Shown: positions 15,733-25,607, numbered from the stretch's first letter. The stretch: 64,000 nt of DNA from Mucilaginibacter_A sp050954285 (GCA_050954285.1 JBPBPL010000024.1:1-64000); one strand, 5' to 3'. The notes: generated by a model not told the origin, from the letters alone. Program-made: numbers and translations.

Positions 15733-18582
15733 TTAAGCCGTTACCCGCATTTCCTTCTGCAAAAACTTACCCGTAAAGCTTTCTTTTACTTTACATAAGC
15801 CTTCTGGTGTACCCGAAAATAAAATCCTGCCGCCGCCAGAACCACCTTCCGGCCCAAGATCAATCACATAATCGGCAACTTTTATCACATCTAGATTATG
15901 TTCTATTACTAACACCGTATTGCCTTTATCAACCAGCAAATTCAACACGCCCAGTAGCACATTAATGTCTTCAAAATGCAAACCAGTTGTTGGTTCATCC
16001 AAAATATAAAACGTGTTACCGGTATCTTTTTTGGAAAGTTCTGTCGCCAGTTTTACGCGCTGCGCCTCTCCACCGGAAAGTGTTGTTGACGATTGTCCCA
16101 GCGTAATATAACCCAGACCGACATCCTGCAACGTTTTGATTTTGCGATAAATAGAGGGAATTGGTTCAAAAAATGCACAGGCATCCTCAATACTCATATC
16201 CAAAACATCGCTAATGGATTTGCCACGATAGCGCACTTCCAGTGTTTCACGGTTGTATCTGCGACCGCCGCATTCTTCACATGGAACCTGCACATCTGGT
16301 AAAAAATTCATTTCAATTAGCTTAACACCTGCACCCTGACAAGTTTCGCATCTTCCGCCTTTTACATTGAAAGAAAAACGGCCCGGTTTATAACCACGAA
16401 TCCGCGCTTCAGGCAAACCCACAAACAAATTGCGGATATCAGAAAAAACGCTGGTGTAAGTAGCCGGATTGGAGCGCGGTGTACGGCCAATTGGTGTTTG
16501 ATCGATCTCGATAACCTTATCAATATTTTCCAGCCCTTCAATTTTTCCGTAAGACAACGGCTGTTTTTTCGCCCTGAAAAAATGGTGATTTAAAACTGGA
16601 TACAGCGTTTCCGTGATTAAACTTGATTTTCCGCTACCGGAAACTCCGGTTACCCCAATCAGTTTCCCCAATGGGAAATCAACATTTACATTTTTCAGGT
16701 TATGGCCTGATGCTTTTTTTATCGATAGAAATTTGCCATTGCCTGCTCTTCTTTTCTCCGGGATAGCAATTTCTTTGCTGCCGTTTAAGTAAGAAGTGGT
16801 TAGTGTATTTTGGTGCATCAGTTGCTCCGGTGTGCCTTGTGCAACCACCGTTCCACCGTGTACACCGGCTGCCGGCCCCATATCAATCACATAATCTGCT
16901 TCCAGAATCATGTCTTTATCATGCTCAACCACCAACACAGTATTGCCCAGATCGCGCAGATTTTTTAAAGCGTGGATCAGCCGATCATTGTCGCGCTGAT
17001 GCAAACCGATGCTTGGCTCATCCAGAATATACATCACGTTCATCAGCTGCGAACCAATTTGTGTGGCCAAACGAATCCGTTGTGCTTCTCCACCCGAAAG
17101 CGTCCTGGCCGTCCGATCTAAGGTTAAATAACTCAACCCAACATCCAGCAAAAAACCGATGCGGGCACGGATTTCTTTTAAAATTTCTTTGGCAATAATG
17201 TTCTGGCGATCAGATAAACGCTCCTCCAAACATTTGAACCAATCGCTTAACGAAACAATATCCATTGTAGCCAGCTCAAAAATGTTTTTGCCGTCGATTT
17301 TAAAGTTCAGCGATTCTTTTTTGAGACGCGCACCGTGGCATTCCGGACAGATTTTTACCGTGCGGTAATTGTCCAGATCTTCACCCTGATCTTCGGTTTT
17401 ACGTTCCTGCTGCTCTTCCAGCATTTTGATGATGCCATCGAAATTGATCTGGTAATTTTGAACATTGTATTTATTGTATTCCACCGGAACCGTAATCATA
17501 TCCGGCGAACCATTCAAAATAATATTTACATGTTCTGCAGAAAGTTTTTCGATCGGCGTAGAAAGCGAAAACTCATATTTTTTACTCAACGCTTTTAGCA
17601 CCTGAAACATCCAGGTTTCCCGGTATTCGCCCAATGGAGCCAAACCACCGTTTAAAATACTCAGTTTTTTATCAGGAATGATGGCATCTTCTTCCACTTC
17701 AGAAATATAGCCCAAGCCATCGCAACGGGGACAAGCACCATACGGCGAGTTGAACGAAAAGGTATTGGGTTGAGGTTCATCATAAGAAATCCCGGAAACC
17801 GGGTCCATCAAAAACTTGCTGAAAAAAGAAACCTGATTTTGCTGATCGGCAACGCGGATAATTCCTTTGGCAACTTTTAAAGCCGTTTGCAGCGAAGTTT
17901 GCAGTCGTTTTTCATCTTTTTCGGTAATCACCAAACGATCCACCACAATATCAATATCATGGATTTTATAGCGGTCAACCTGCATTTTCGGTTCCACATC
18001 CTGAATGGCACCATCTACCCAAACTTTTAGATAACCTTGCTTGCGGATTTGTTCAAAAAGCTCACGGTAATGTCCTTTGCGTCCTTTAATAACGGGAGCA
18101 AGAATATTGATCGGCTGATCTTTGAAACGCTCTAAAATGGTTTTATAAATCTGATCTTCAGATAACCGCTCCATTTTTTCACCCGTCACATACGAATACG
18201 CATCGCCGGTACGGGCAAAAAGCAGACGCATAAAATCATAGATCTCGGTAATCGTACCAACCGTGGAGCGCGGGTTTTTACTGGTTGTTTTTTGTTCGAT
18301 AGCGATTACCGGACTCAAACCGGAAACTTTATCCACATCCGGCCGCTCCATGCCGCCCATAAACTGGCGGGAATAAGCCGAAAAAGTTTCCATGTAACGG
18401 CGTTGTCCTTCGGCATAAATGGTATCAAAAGCCAGAGAAGATTTGCCGCTGCCGCTTAACCCGGTGATAACCACCAGCTGGTTTCGCGGAAAAGAAATAT
18501 CTATATTTTTAAGATTATGCACCCGGGCACCATAAACTTCTACTTCGCTTTGCTCGCCCAGGTCAATCGTTTTATCAGCCAT
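15733..18582 (-). CDS. uvrA: excinuclease ABC subunit UvrA (first copy)
   Basis: 949 residues from ATG 18580-18582; an 8-codon upstream TTG extension is unlikely. Two ABC ATPase halves: Walker A GLSGSGKS (41-48) and GVSGSGKSS in the second half, with LSGGEAQRIRLA and LSGGEAQRVKLA signatures. Zinc-finger cysteine pairs are visible in CPRCDGLG, CPECHGAR and CETCQGAG with CEECGGRR. Scans DNA for bulky damage with UvrB. A second full-length UvrA lies 3 kb away; this copy with its own terminator stands alone. Confidence 0.95.
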   Translation of the reverse strand: MADKTIDLGEQSEVEVYGARVHNLKNIDISFPRNQLVVITGLSGSGKSSLAFDTIYAEGQRRYMETFSAYSRQFMGGMERPDVDKVSGLSPVIAIEQKTTSKNPRSTVGTITEIYDFMRLLFARTGDAYSYVTGEKMERLSEDQIYKTILERFKDQPINILAPVIKGRKGHYRELFEQIRKQGYLKVWVDGAIQDVEPKMQVDRYKIHDIDIVVDRLVITEKDEKRLQTSLQTALKVAKGIIRVADQQNQVSFFSKFLMDPVSGISYDEPQPNTFSFNSPYGACPRCDGLGYISEVEEDAIIPDKKLSILNGGLAPLGEYRETWMFQVLKALSKKYEFSLSTPIEKLSAEHVNIILNGSPDMITVPVEYNKYNVQNYQINFDGIIKMLEEQQERKTEDQGEDLDNYRTVKICPECHGARLKKESLNFKIDGKNIFELATMDIVSLSDWFKCLEERLSDRQNIIAKEILKEIRARIGFLLDVGLSYLTLDRTARTLSGGEAQRIRLATQIGSQLMNVMYILDEPSIGLHQRDNDRLIHALKNLRDLGNTVLVVEHDKDMILEADYVIDMGPAAGVHGGTVVAQGTPEQLMHQNTLTTSYLNGSKEIAIPEKRRAGNGKFLSIKKASGHNLKNVNVDFPLGKLIGVTGVSGSGKSSLITETLYPVLNHHFFRAKKQPLSYGKIEGLENIDKVIEIDQTPIGRTPRSNPATYTSVFSDIRNLFVGLPEARIRGYKPGRFSFNVKGGRCETCQGAGVKLIEMNFLPDVQVPCEECGGRRYNRETLEVRYRGKSISDVLDMSIEDACAFFEPIPSIYRKIKTLQDVGLGYITLGQSSTTLSGGEAQRVKLATELSKKDTGNTFYILDEPTTGLHFEDINVLLGVLNLLVDKGNTVLVIEHNLDVIKVADYVIDLGPEGGSGGGRILFSGTPEGLCKVKESFTGKFLQKEMRVTA

Positions 18583-18650
18583 ATTGATGTTGAAAAGGTT
18601 GTTCAATCAACCTTAATAATGTGATTTGTATAATGTAAACAAAAATAAAC

Positions 18651-18683
18651 AAAAAAGGCCATCCCTGACAGGAACAGCCTTTC
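18651..18683 (-). terminator. Rho-independent terminator of the 79-aa gene
   Basis: AAAGGC (18654-18659) pairs with GCCTTT (18677-18682), with inner TCC/GGA pairing, followed on the minus strand by a T-rich run (complement of 18643-18656). Confidence 0.75.
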
Positions 18684-18702
18684 TTGCTCAGATTTATAGC
18701 AT

Positions 18703-18942
18703 TTAACTGACTTGCTGGTTAATTTGCTTACCTAAATGCTGAATTTCTTCTGCATTTAAAATCAGTGCTTCATGGGCGTGCGGCTCATAAATCCAGATGT
18801 TATTTTCATTGCAAACCAGGCAGCCGAAAAGCTGATCATTATAAAAAAGGTTATAAGCGGTAAGCTTTGGTTTGTTGGCATCTTCAACCCGAACCGTCAT
18901 GCTGTGATCTTTTCGGGGAATATCAATATGGAAAGAATTCAT
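18703..18942 (-). CDS. conserved hypothetical protein, 79 aa
   Basis: A small soluble protein, no signal or membrane segment. It alternates hydrophobic and polar residues (FHIDIP, KPKLTAYNLFYNDQLFG, NNIWIYEP) in a compact beta-rich pattern. Has its own terminator and lies between uvrA and an MRJP-like gene. I do not recognise a characterised family. Confidence 0.7.
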   Translation of the reverse strand: MNSFHIDIPRKDHSMTVRVEDANKPKLTAYNLFYNDQLFGCLVCNENNIWIYEPHAHEALILNAEEIQHLGKQINQQVS

Positions 18943-18953
18943 GTTTGTGTTTT

Positions 18954-18979
18954 AATTTTTAGGTGCTAAAAGAAGCATT
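18954..18979 (+). repeat. dispersed motif, full-length copy
   Basis: AATTTTTA, GGTGC, core TAAAAGAAGCA (18967-18977), TT. A degraded inverted partner, TTTCTTTTA, follows at 18991-18999, so this may be an eroded hairpin at the 3' end of the MRJP-like gene. Confidence 0.8.
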
Positions 18980-18996
18980 AACTTATGAAGTTTCTT

Positions 18997-20184
18997 TTAT
19001 GGCAGTTTAATTTTATAGATGGCGTAGGGCGAAGTACGTTTATTGATGCCAGCGTTATGTTCCGGTGTTTTTTGGATTTGAGAACAACTTACATACAAAT
19101 AACCATCTTTGGAAACAGAATAACTATCCGGCCAGATCAAACGCGCATCTTGAACCAAAGTAGTTGCTTTCAAATCCGGCGTAATTTTGACGATGGAAGA
19201 ATGCTGCGGATCACCTAAATACAGGTTTCCTTTTTGGTCAAACTCCATACCATCGGTTACGGCATATTTTCCTAAATCTTCTACATAACCTTTTAATTTT
19301 TGTGCGCTCAACGTATCGTTCCGCAAAAATTCTGTTTTAATACGATATAATTTGGTATCAGTTAACGGTTTATAATACAGTAAATTACCATCAGGAGTTA
19401 AGGCGATGCCATCAGAATCAAATTTCACCGGCTGGCCATCCTGTTGTAATTCTTTACCATCAATAATAAATTTAAAATCTTTGTCGGTATGAACAGAAAA
19501 ATGATTTTGCAATACCTGGCGTGCTTTCCCTGATTTTAAATCAAGTACCATAATACCGCCTGTACCGGAGTTCGTAATGTACGCAAACTGACGCTTGGTA
19601 TCCACCCGAACATCGTTTAAATAACTGTGATTATCAGCAATACCTTCAAAATAATAAGTACGTTCAACTTTGTTGGTACTCAAGTTGATTTTAACCAATT
19701 TGTGGCTTTGCTGATAAACCGTATCTAATTTCGGTGCTGCCGGATCAATTACCCACATCACATCATCCGCATCAATATAAGGCGCCTGCACACAAACCCA
19801 CTTATTTTTGCCGCTTTCGCCGGGTTTCCAACTGTTCATTGCCGCATCAGGGTACGGTTTTACCTGATTGCCGGGCATCACTTCTACCAAAGCATATTTA
19901 TAGATTGAAGGCGTCCACAACGGATAACTGGTAAATAATCGACCAGTTTTGGAAATCGCCACACCCGTTAACTGATAAGTTGGATCAGCAAAAACCTGCT
20001 CCAGTTTTACTGATTGATTGCCGTTCGGATTATCTTCAACCTTGTGCTCCGCATTATTGCTGGTAGTGGCATCGCTGTTTTTGGTAGCATCACTTTCGGC
20101 TGGCTGGCCGGATTTTGAATTGCTGTTGCAGGAAGCAAAGCCAACTGCCGCTGCAATTATAAGATTGGTGAACATTCTTTTCAT
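18997..20184 (-). CDS. major royal jelly protein/SMP-30-like beta-propeller lipoprotein
   Basis: 395 residues. Signal with lipobox VGFASC (Cys19), then a Ser/Asp/Asn-rich linker to about 60, then the MRJP-type propeller with LTGVAISKTGRLF, MWVIDPAAP, YLNDVRVD, GIMVLDLKSGKARQV and SDGIALTPDG. Bacterial members are often labelled L-dopachrome tautomerase-related, but the activity is unproven. Placed in the envelope by its signal. Confidence 0.8.
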   Translation of the reverse strand: MKRMFTNLIIAAAVGFASCNSNSKSGQPAESDATKNSDATTSNNAEHKVEDNPNGNQSVKLEQVFADPTYQLTGVAISKTGRLFTSYPLWTPSIYKYALVEVMPGNQVKPYPDAAMNSWKPGESGKNKWVCVQAPYIDADDVMWVIDPAAPKLDTVYQQSHKLVKINLSTNKVERTYYFEGIADNHSYLNDVRVDTKRQFAYITNSGTGGIMVLDLKSGKARQVLQNHFSVHTDKDFKFIIDGKELQQDGQPVKFDSDGIALTPDGNLLYYKPLTDTKLYRIKTEFLRNDTLSAQKLKGYVEDLGKYAVTDGMEFDQKGNLYLGDPQHSSIVKITPDLKATTLVQDARLIWPDSYSVSKDGYLYVSCSQIQKTPEHNAGINKRTSPYAIYKIKLP

Positions 20185-20250
20185 GCCAGATAAACCTTAG
20201 TTCCTGGAAAAAAGTTTATTAAAATATGCTTTTATACTATTTTGTTCACC

Positions 20251-20275
20251 AAAATACCTTACTAAAAGAAGCATT
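20251..20275 (+). repeat. dispersed motif copy downstream of the LysE gene
   Basis: AAAATACCTTAC then TAAAAGAAGCA (20263-20273), TT. It ends 4 nt before the LysE stop codon on the opposite strand. Confidence 0.75.
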
Positions 20276-20278
20276 GGA

Positions 20279-20911
20279 TCAAACGGAATGATGCTTGAAA
20301 AACATTAAATAGATTTGTTTGATAATATGATAGGCGGCGAAACTCCAGAATAAAATAGCAATACTTTTATTAATAATTTTACTGCTGAGGGCAAATTTAC
20401 TTTTAATATAATTTGCTGATTTTGCATAAATATACAAACATGAAAACGCACCCAATGCCGAACCAAAGCTGAATATAATCAACTCAAAACCAGTGGATTC
20501 TATCCATTCATGTGTGATTAAATAGGTGCCGGTAATGAGCCAGAAAGGAATCTGCATCGGGTTGACAATGCCGAGAATGATGCCATATTTAATACTGTCT
20601 TTATCAGAGTAATTTTGGCTTGGTTCTTTGTTGCGGTTGCGCCAGGTTACAAAGCCGAGTACAGTAAATAAAACTACCATTACCCAATCGATAATTGTAC
20701 TTAATTTCATTTGCTGCGATAACCAGCTGGCTCCATGCATAATCAGCAACGTGAAAAAAAACTCGATCACCGAGAAAGCCGAAATAAAATACAATGCCTG
20801 TTTAATACCACGGTTAATCGTGATTTGAACCAGCGTTAAATTAATGTTTCCGGGCGGCACGTAGCCGATAAAATTGCATACGATACCCAGAAAAAAGGTC
20901 AGAAAAATCAT
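20279..20911 (-). CDS. LysE/RhtB family transporter
   Basis: 210 residues, about six transmembrane helices. The N-terminal motif with GYVPPGNINLTLVQ matches the P-P-G-P region of LysE-type exporters, and GIVNPMQIPFW matches the conserved mid-protein NP motif. Likely exports amino acids or similar small solutes. A TAATTTTG element ends 4 nt before the ATG. Confidence 0.82.
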   Translation of the reverse strand: MIFLTFFLGIVCNFIGYVPPGNINLTLVQITINRGIKQALYFISAFSVIEFFFTLLIMHGASWLSQQMKLSTIIDWVMVVLFTVLGFVTWRNRNKEPSQNYSDKDSIKYGIILGIVNPMQIPFWLITGTYLITHEWIESTGFELIIFSFGSALGAFSCLYIYAKSANYIKSKFALSSKIINKSIAILFWSFAAYHIIKQIYLMFFKHHSV

Positions 20912-20915
20912 GCCG

Positions 20916-20923
20916 CAAAATTA
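20916..20923 (-). promoter_or_regulatory. TAnnTTTG element 4 nt before the LysE-type gene
   Basis: Complement reads TAATTTTG, then CGGC, then ATG: predicted leaderless transcript. Confidence 0.45.
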
Positions 20924-20970
20924 ATCAGGTTTTTGGCAGATGAAAACTATTGTGCCTATAAAACAAACAT

Positions 20971-20996
20971 AATTTTTACCCGATAAAAGAAGCATT
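20971..20996 (+). repeat. dispersed motif, full-length copy
   Basis: AATTTTTA, CCCGA, core TAAAAGAAGCA (20984-20994), TT. Placed between the yceI terminator and the LysE promoter. Confidence 0.85.
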
Positions 20997-21006
20997 GCCT
21001 TAAAAT

Positions 21007-21034
21007 AAAAAAACCGCCTTTTACAGCGGTTTTA
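21007..21034 (-). terminator. Rho-independent terminator of the YceI gene
   Basis: AAAACCGC (21010-21017) pairs with GCGGTTTT (21026-21033); on the minus strand a long T-rich run follows. Confidence 0.85.
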
Positions 21035-21053
21035 AATATAAAATCAAAAAAGC

Positions 21054-21587
21054 TTACGCTTGTTTTGCAAATTGTGCATTGATGCTCAGTTTTACATCAT
21101 CTCCCAAAACAATTGAGCCAGCTTCGGTAATGCCATCCCAGGTTAAACCAAATTCTTTACGGCTAATTTTTCCGGTTACTTCAAAACCAGCTTTCAGGTT
21201 GCCATAAAAATCAGCTGCAGTACCACCAAATTCTACTTTTAAAGTTACCGGTTTGGTTATATCTCTGATTGTCAGGTTTCCATTCAAATCATAATCATCA
21301 CCACTTTTGATAAAAGAAGTTGATTTAAAAGTGATTTTCGGAAATTCTTCAGCATTAAAAAATTCAGGAGATTTCAAATGCACATCGCGTTGTTCCTGGT
21401 TTGTATCGATACTGTCTACATCCAAAGAAAAATCAATTTCTGCACCTTGAAAATCATCTGAAGGAGCTTCGCAAGTGCCTTCAAACTTTTTAAAAAAGCC
21501 TGTCACATTAGAAATAACCAAATGCTTGATTTTGAAAGTAACCTCGGAGTGCATCGGATCTAAAATCCATTTTGTTGCTGTTGCCAT
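21054..21587 (-). CDS. YceI family protein
   Basis: 177 residues without a signal peptide. Family landmarks: WILDPMHSEVTFKIKHL at the start, GAEIDFSLDVDSIDTNQEQRD in the middle, FGLTW and a final GDDVKLSI. YceI proteins form a lipocalin-like barrel that binds isoprenoids. Its upstream edge carries an AC-type core (21590-21600 complement). Confidence 0.9.
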   Translation of the reverse strand: MATATKWILDPMHSEVTFKIKHLVISNVTGFFKKFEGTCEAPSDDFQGAEIDFSLDVDSIDTNQEQRDVHLKSPEFFNAEEFPKITFKSTSFIKSGDDYDLNGNLTIRDITKPVTLKVEFGGTAADFYGNLKAGFEVTGKISRKEFGLTWDGITEAGSIVLGDDVKLSINAQFAKQA

Positions 21588-21670
21588 AATGCTGTTTTTA
21601 AGGGATTAATTTTTGTATAACAAAGAAAAAGAAAATTGCTGTTTAAACATCTTGTTTTCGATTAATAAAA

Positions 21671-24505
21671 TCAGGAAACGATTGCTTGTTGCAAGCGTTC
21701 CTTCAAAAACTTGCCAGTATAAGATTTTTTGTCTTTGATCAGCTTCTCTGGCAAACCTTCAAAAACCAGATTTCCACCACGATCGCCGCCTTCCAAACCA
21801 ATATCAATCACCCAATCAGCACATTTAATCACGTCCATATTATGCTCAATCACCACAATCGTGTTGCCCTGATCCAGTAAAGCATTAAGCGATTTCAACA
21901 GTTTTTTAATGTCGTGAAAATGCAATCCGGTTGTTGGCTCATCAAAAATAAACATCGTTTTGCTGGCATTATTGCCTTTGATCAGGAAAGAAGCCAGCTT
22001 GATGCGCTGCGCCTCGCCGCCTGATAATGTATTGGACGACTGGCCAAGCTGCACATAACCCAAACCAACTTCTACCAGCGGTTTTATTTTATTAAGGATT
22101 TTGGTTTCTTTCGAGAAAAACTCCTGCGCTTCGTCAATCGTCATCTGCAAAATATCCGCCACATTTTTATCCTGATAAGTGATGTCCAAAACATGCTGCT
22201 TAAAACGTTTGCCGCCGCAAGCCTCGCAAGGCAAATAAATATCGGCCATAAACTGCATTTCAATTTTCACTTCGCCTTCGCCCTGGCAAACATCGCAACG
22301 GCCGCCTTCCACATTAAAAGAAAAAGCGGCAGGCTTTAATCCGGCTGCTTTGGCGGCTGGCAAGGCCGAAAACAAGTTCCGGATATCGTCCCAGGCTTTG
22401 ATATAAGTAACCGGATTGGAGCGCGATGAACGGCCAATCGGGTTTTGATCTACCATTTCTACCTGCTCAATTTTGCTGATATCGCCTTCAATGCCATCGT
22501 AGCCGCCGGTTTTTTCACCCGAATAATTGCCCAGGCTTTTTTGCAAAGCCGGATACAAAATCCGTTTCACCAAACTGGTTTTGCCCGAACCGGAAACGCC
22601 GGTGACCACCGTTAGCACGCCAAGCGGAAATTTTACGTCGATGTTTTTGAGGTTATTTTCGCGTGCTCCTTTTATCAGGATAAAATCATTCCAGCTTCTG
22701 CGTTGCTCCGGAACGGCGATTTCTTCCCGATGACTTAAATATTTGCCAGTCAAACTGTTTTTATCGGTTAAAATATCGGCATAACTTCCGGCAAAAACCA
22801 GTTCGCCGCCGTGCGTTCCGGCTTCCGGTCCAATATCGATGATATAATCAGCCGCCTGCATAATTTCTTCTTCATGCTCCACTACCAAAACCGTATTGCC
22901 CACATCACGTAGCGATTTCAAAACCGTAATTAATCGTTGTGTATCGCGCGGATGCAAACCAATGCTTGGCTCATCCAAAACATAAACCGAACCTACTAAG
23001 CTGCTGCCCAGCGAAGTAGCCAGGTTAATACGCTGAGATTCTCCTCCAGAAAGCGTATTTGACAGTCGGTTTAAAGTGAGGTAACTTAAGCCAACATCGT
23101 TTAAAAACAGCAAGCGATTGATGATTTCCAGCAACAAACGTTTTGCTATTTTCTCGTCCTGTTCATTCAAAGTCAGGTTTTGGAAGAACGCCAGGCATTC
23201 GTCCATCGGCAGCAAAACAATATCGGTAATGGATTTTGAATTTATCTTGACAAAAGAAGCATCAGCACGCAACCGGCTGCCTTTGCATTCAGGGCAGGTG
23301 GTTTTACCGCGATAACGGGACAGCATTACACGATACTGGATTTTATAAGTCTGCTCTTCCAGCTCTTTAAAATAAGCATCCAAACCACGGAAATACTTGT
23401 TTCCCGTCCAAATAATTTGCTGTTGTTTTGGTGTAAGCTGGCTGTACGCACGATGGATTGGAAAGTCAAATTTGCTGGCCTTATTTACCAGTTCATCGTT
23501 CCATTCCTTCATTTTTTCGCTGCGCCAGGGCGCAATCGCACCGTCATAAATGCTTTTGCTTTTATCCGGGATTACCAGATCTTCATCAATGCCGATGGTT
23601 TTGCCATAACCTTCGCACTTGCGGCAGGCACCATACGGATTGTTGAAACTGAAAAAATTTGGTGAGGGCTCTTCAAACCGAATTCCATCCAGTTCAAAAC
23701 GATCACAAAAAAACTGGTCTTTTTCCGGTTCGTCTTCAATTGATTTGTAGCGGAGATAGCAATCGCCTCGACCTTCAAAAAACGCGGTTTGTACCGAATC
23801 CGCCAAACGGCTCAGCGTTTCCTCTTCCTGATTCATGATCACCCGATCTACCACGATAAAAACAGCATGATCGGATTTTAACTGCACATCTTCAATAGAA
23901 GTATCTTCCAAAATTTGTTCGATCCGGGAGATTTTTTCTTCAAATAAAACCCTTTGAAAACCTTTTTGCAGCAAAACCGCCAGTTCTTCTTTAAGCGTAC
24001 GGTTGTTATGCGGATGCAGCGGGCAATAAACAGTCACGGCTGTTTCTTCGGGCAACGCCGCTGCAAAATTCACCACATCTGTAACGGTATCTTTTTTAAC
24101 GATCTGTCCTGATTTTGGCGATATAGTTTTTCCAATACGCGAAAATAGCAGCTTTAAATAATCATAAATTTCGGTAGAAGTGCCAACGGTAGAACGCGGG
24201 TTGGAAGTAATCACTTTTTGCTCAATGGCAATGGCCGGTGCAATGCCGCGGATATAATCCACATCAGGTTTGTTCATCCGCCCCAAAAACTGGCGCGCAT
24301 AGGACGATAAACTTTCTACATAACGGCGCTGTCCTTCAGCATAAAGCGTATCAAAAGCCAGCGACGATTTGCCCGAACCGGACATGCCCGTAACTACAAC
24401 TAATTTATTTTTAGGGATTCCAACTGTCAGATTTTTAAGGTTATGCACACGTGCACCGGCAATCAAAATCTGCTTTTTAGAATCGATTTCTGTATCTATA
24501 TTCAT
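21671..24505 (-). CDS. uvrA: excinuclease ABC subunit UvrA (second copy)
   Basis: 944 residues. Both ABC halves look intact: GMSGSGKSS near residue 40, GVSGSGKTS in the second half, LSGGESQRINLA and LSGGEAQRIKLA signatures. Zinc-finger pairs CRKCEGYG, CPECKGSR and CDVCQGEG with CEACGGKR are kept, so it should bind DNA. The sequence differs clearly from the first copy (for example in the UvrB-binding region 120-250). Which of the two is the housekeeping UvrA cannot be decided here. Two AC-type cores lie inside (23102, 23857), plus a C-for-T near copy at 23251. Confidence 0.94.
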   Translation of the reverse strand: MNIDTEIDSKKQILIAGARVHNLKNLTVGIPKNKLVVVTGMSGSGKSSLAFDTLYAEGQRRYVESLSSYARQFLGRMNKPDVDYIRGIAPAIAIEQKVITSNPRSTVGTSTEIYDYLKLLFSRIGKTISPKSGQIVKKDTVTDVVNFAAALPEETAVTVYCPLHPHNNRTLKEELAVLLQKGFQRVLFEEKISRIEQILEDTSIEDVQLKSDHAVFIVVDRVIMNQEEETLSRLADSVQTAFFEGRGDCYLRYKSIEDEPEKDQFFCDRFELDGIRFEEPSPNFFSFNNPYGACRKCEGYGKTIGIDEDLVIPDKSKSIYDGAIAPWRSEKMKEWNDELVNKASKFDFPIHRAYSQLTPKQQQIIWTGNKYFRGLDAYFKELEEQTYKIQYRVMLSRYRGKTTCPECKGSRLRADASFVKINSKSITDIVLLPMDECLAFFQNLTLNEQDEKIAKRLLLEIINRLLFLNDVGLSYLTLNRLSNTLSGGESQRINLATSLGSSLVGSVYVLDEPSIGLHPRDTQRLITVLKSLRDVGNTVLVVEHEEEIMQAADYIIDIGPEAGTHGGELVFAGSYADILTDKNSLTGKYLSHREEIAVPEQRRSWNDFILIKGARENNLKNIDVKFPLGVLTVVTGVSGSGKTSLVKRILYPALQKSLGNYSGEKTGGYDGIEGDISKIEQVEMVDQNPIGRSSRSNPVTYIKAWDDIRNLFSALPAAKAAGLKPAAFSFNVEGGRCDVCQGEGEVKIEMQFMADIYLPCEACGGKRFKQHVLDITYQDKNVADILQMTIDEAQEFFSKETKILNKIKPLVEVGLGYVQLGQSSNTLSGGEAQRIKLASFLIKGNNASKTMFIFDEPTTGLHFHDIKKLLKSLNALLDQGNTIVVIEHNMDVIKCADWVIDIGLEGGDRGGNLVFEGLPEKLIKDKKSYTGKFLKERLQQAIVS

Positions 24506-24508
24506 TCA

Positions 24509-24535
24509 AAAAATTATCTATGGTAAAAGAAGTAT
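24509..24535 (+). repeat. dispersed motif copy upstream of uvrA (second)
   Basis: AAAAATTATCTATGG then TAAAAGAAGTA (24524-24534), T. The gap 24506-24731 otherwise holds only A/T-rich sequence that must contain promoters of the two divergent genes. Confidence 0.75.
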
Positions 24536-24731
24536 CAGTAAAAACTGTTTCTTAAAAAACAAAAATACCGGTTGGCCGATACATCTCAGTCTTTTTAATT
24601 TAATATTTGTTTGTTAACAAAATAATTATTTTATTTGATATTGGTAATTGTTTAAACTTATACATCAAGACGCTATCGATAAAACTCTACTTTTTCAAAA
24701 AAATTCTTAAAAAGAGCAAGGTAGCAGGTCT

Positions 24732-25316
24732 ATGGAGTTTAAAGAGACGAGTGATCAGGATTTGGTTCATTTGTATGTTTCCGGCAGTGAAGCGGGTTTA
24801 ACAGAACTTATCCGCAGGTACCAGTCGAAAATATATACATCTATTTATTTATTGGTGAAGGACGAATATCTGGCCGAAGATATTTTTCAGGATACCTTTA
24901 TCAAAGTTATTAATACCCTGAAAGCAGGAAAATACAATGAGGAAGGCAAATTTTTGCCTTGGGTAGCCCGTATTGCCCATAACTTGGTGATTGATCATTT
25001 CCGCCGGGAAAAGCGTACACCAGTTGTTAACAACGGAGAAACATTCGATATTTTTGATGTTTTGGGCCAGTACGATGAAAGCACCGAGGATAAAATGATC
25101 CGCGAGCAAACTTATACTGATTTGAAAAAGCTGATTCATTTGCTGCCATCAGAGCAAAAAGAAGTTTTGATTATGCGGCATTATGGCGATTTAAGCTTTA
25201 AGCAGATTGCAGATATTACCGATGTAAGTATCAACACGGCTTTGGGCAGAATGCGCTATGCTTTAAACAATTTACGCAGGATGATGACCAGCAAAGAATT
25301 GCTGTTAAAAGATTAA
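24732..25316 (+). CDS. ECF RNA polymerase sigma factor
   Basis: 194 residues. Region 2: LIRRYQSKIYTSIYLLVKDE with AEDIFQDTFIKVINTL and FLPWVARIAHNLVIDHFRR. Region 4: LLPSEQKEVLIMRHYGDLS with VSINTALGRMRYALNNLR. No anti-sigma gene is adjacent; a 64-residue acidic protein follows. This type, beside small unknown proteins, is common in Sphingobacteriales. Confidence 0.92.
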   Translation: MEFKETSDQDLVHLYVSGSEAGLTELIRRYQSKIYTSIYLLVKDEYLAEDIFQDTFIKVINTLKAGKYNEEGKFLPWVARIAHNLVIDHFRREKRTPVVNNGETFDIFDVLGQYDESTEDKMIREQTYTDLKKLIHLLPSEQKEVLIMRHYGDLSFKQIADITDVSINTALGRMRYALNNLRRMMTSKELLLKD

Positions 25317-25390
25317 ATAAATTTTATTAATTATGTACTAAATTTATACAGTTTTCGTTTCATTGCTGATTAATTTTATTAAATCAACTT

Positions 25391-25585
25391 ATGACCGAAA
25401 TCTCTACAAATGAAGTAAAATTTGTTGAATCTTTGAGCAATGACCAGCTCAATAATGATGATGACCTGGAACCGCATGAAAAGCACTTTTACAAATCTTT
25501 ATCATTGCATTTGAATAATATTCAGCTTTCCCCAAAAAAAGAAACTATTTTAAAAATTATAACTTACTCTAAATCGAAGAAATAA
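25391..25585 (+). CDS. small acidic hypothetical protein, 64 aa
   Basis: Begins MTEISTNEVKFVESL and is rich in Asp/Asn/Glu up to residue 30, ending in a basic tail SKSKK. No signal or helix for the membrane. It lies 74 nt after the ECF sigma gene in the same direction, so a regulatory link is possible but unproven. Confidence 0.65.
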   Translation: MTEISTNEVKFVESLSNDQLNNDDDLEPHEKHFYKSLSLHLNNIQLSPKKETILKIITYSKSKK

Positions 25586-25607
25586 TTTAGGGTGATAAAA
25601 GAAGCAT
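25581..25607 (+). repeat. dispersed motif, full-length copy
   Basis: AATAATTTAGGGTGA then TAAAAGAAGCA (25596-25606), T, starting at the stop codon of the 64-aa gene. Confidence 0.82.
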
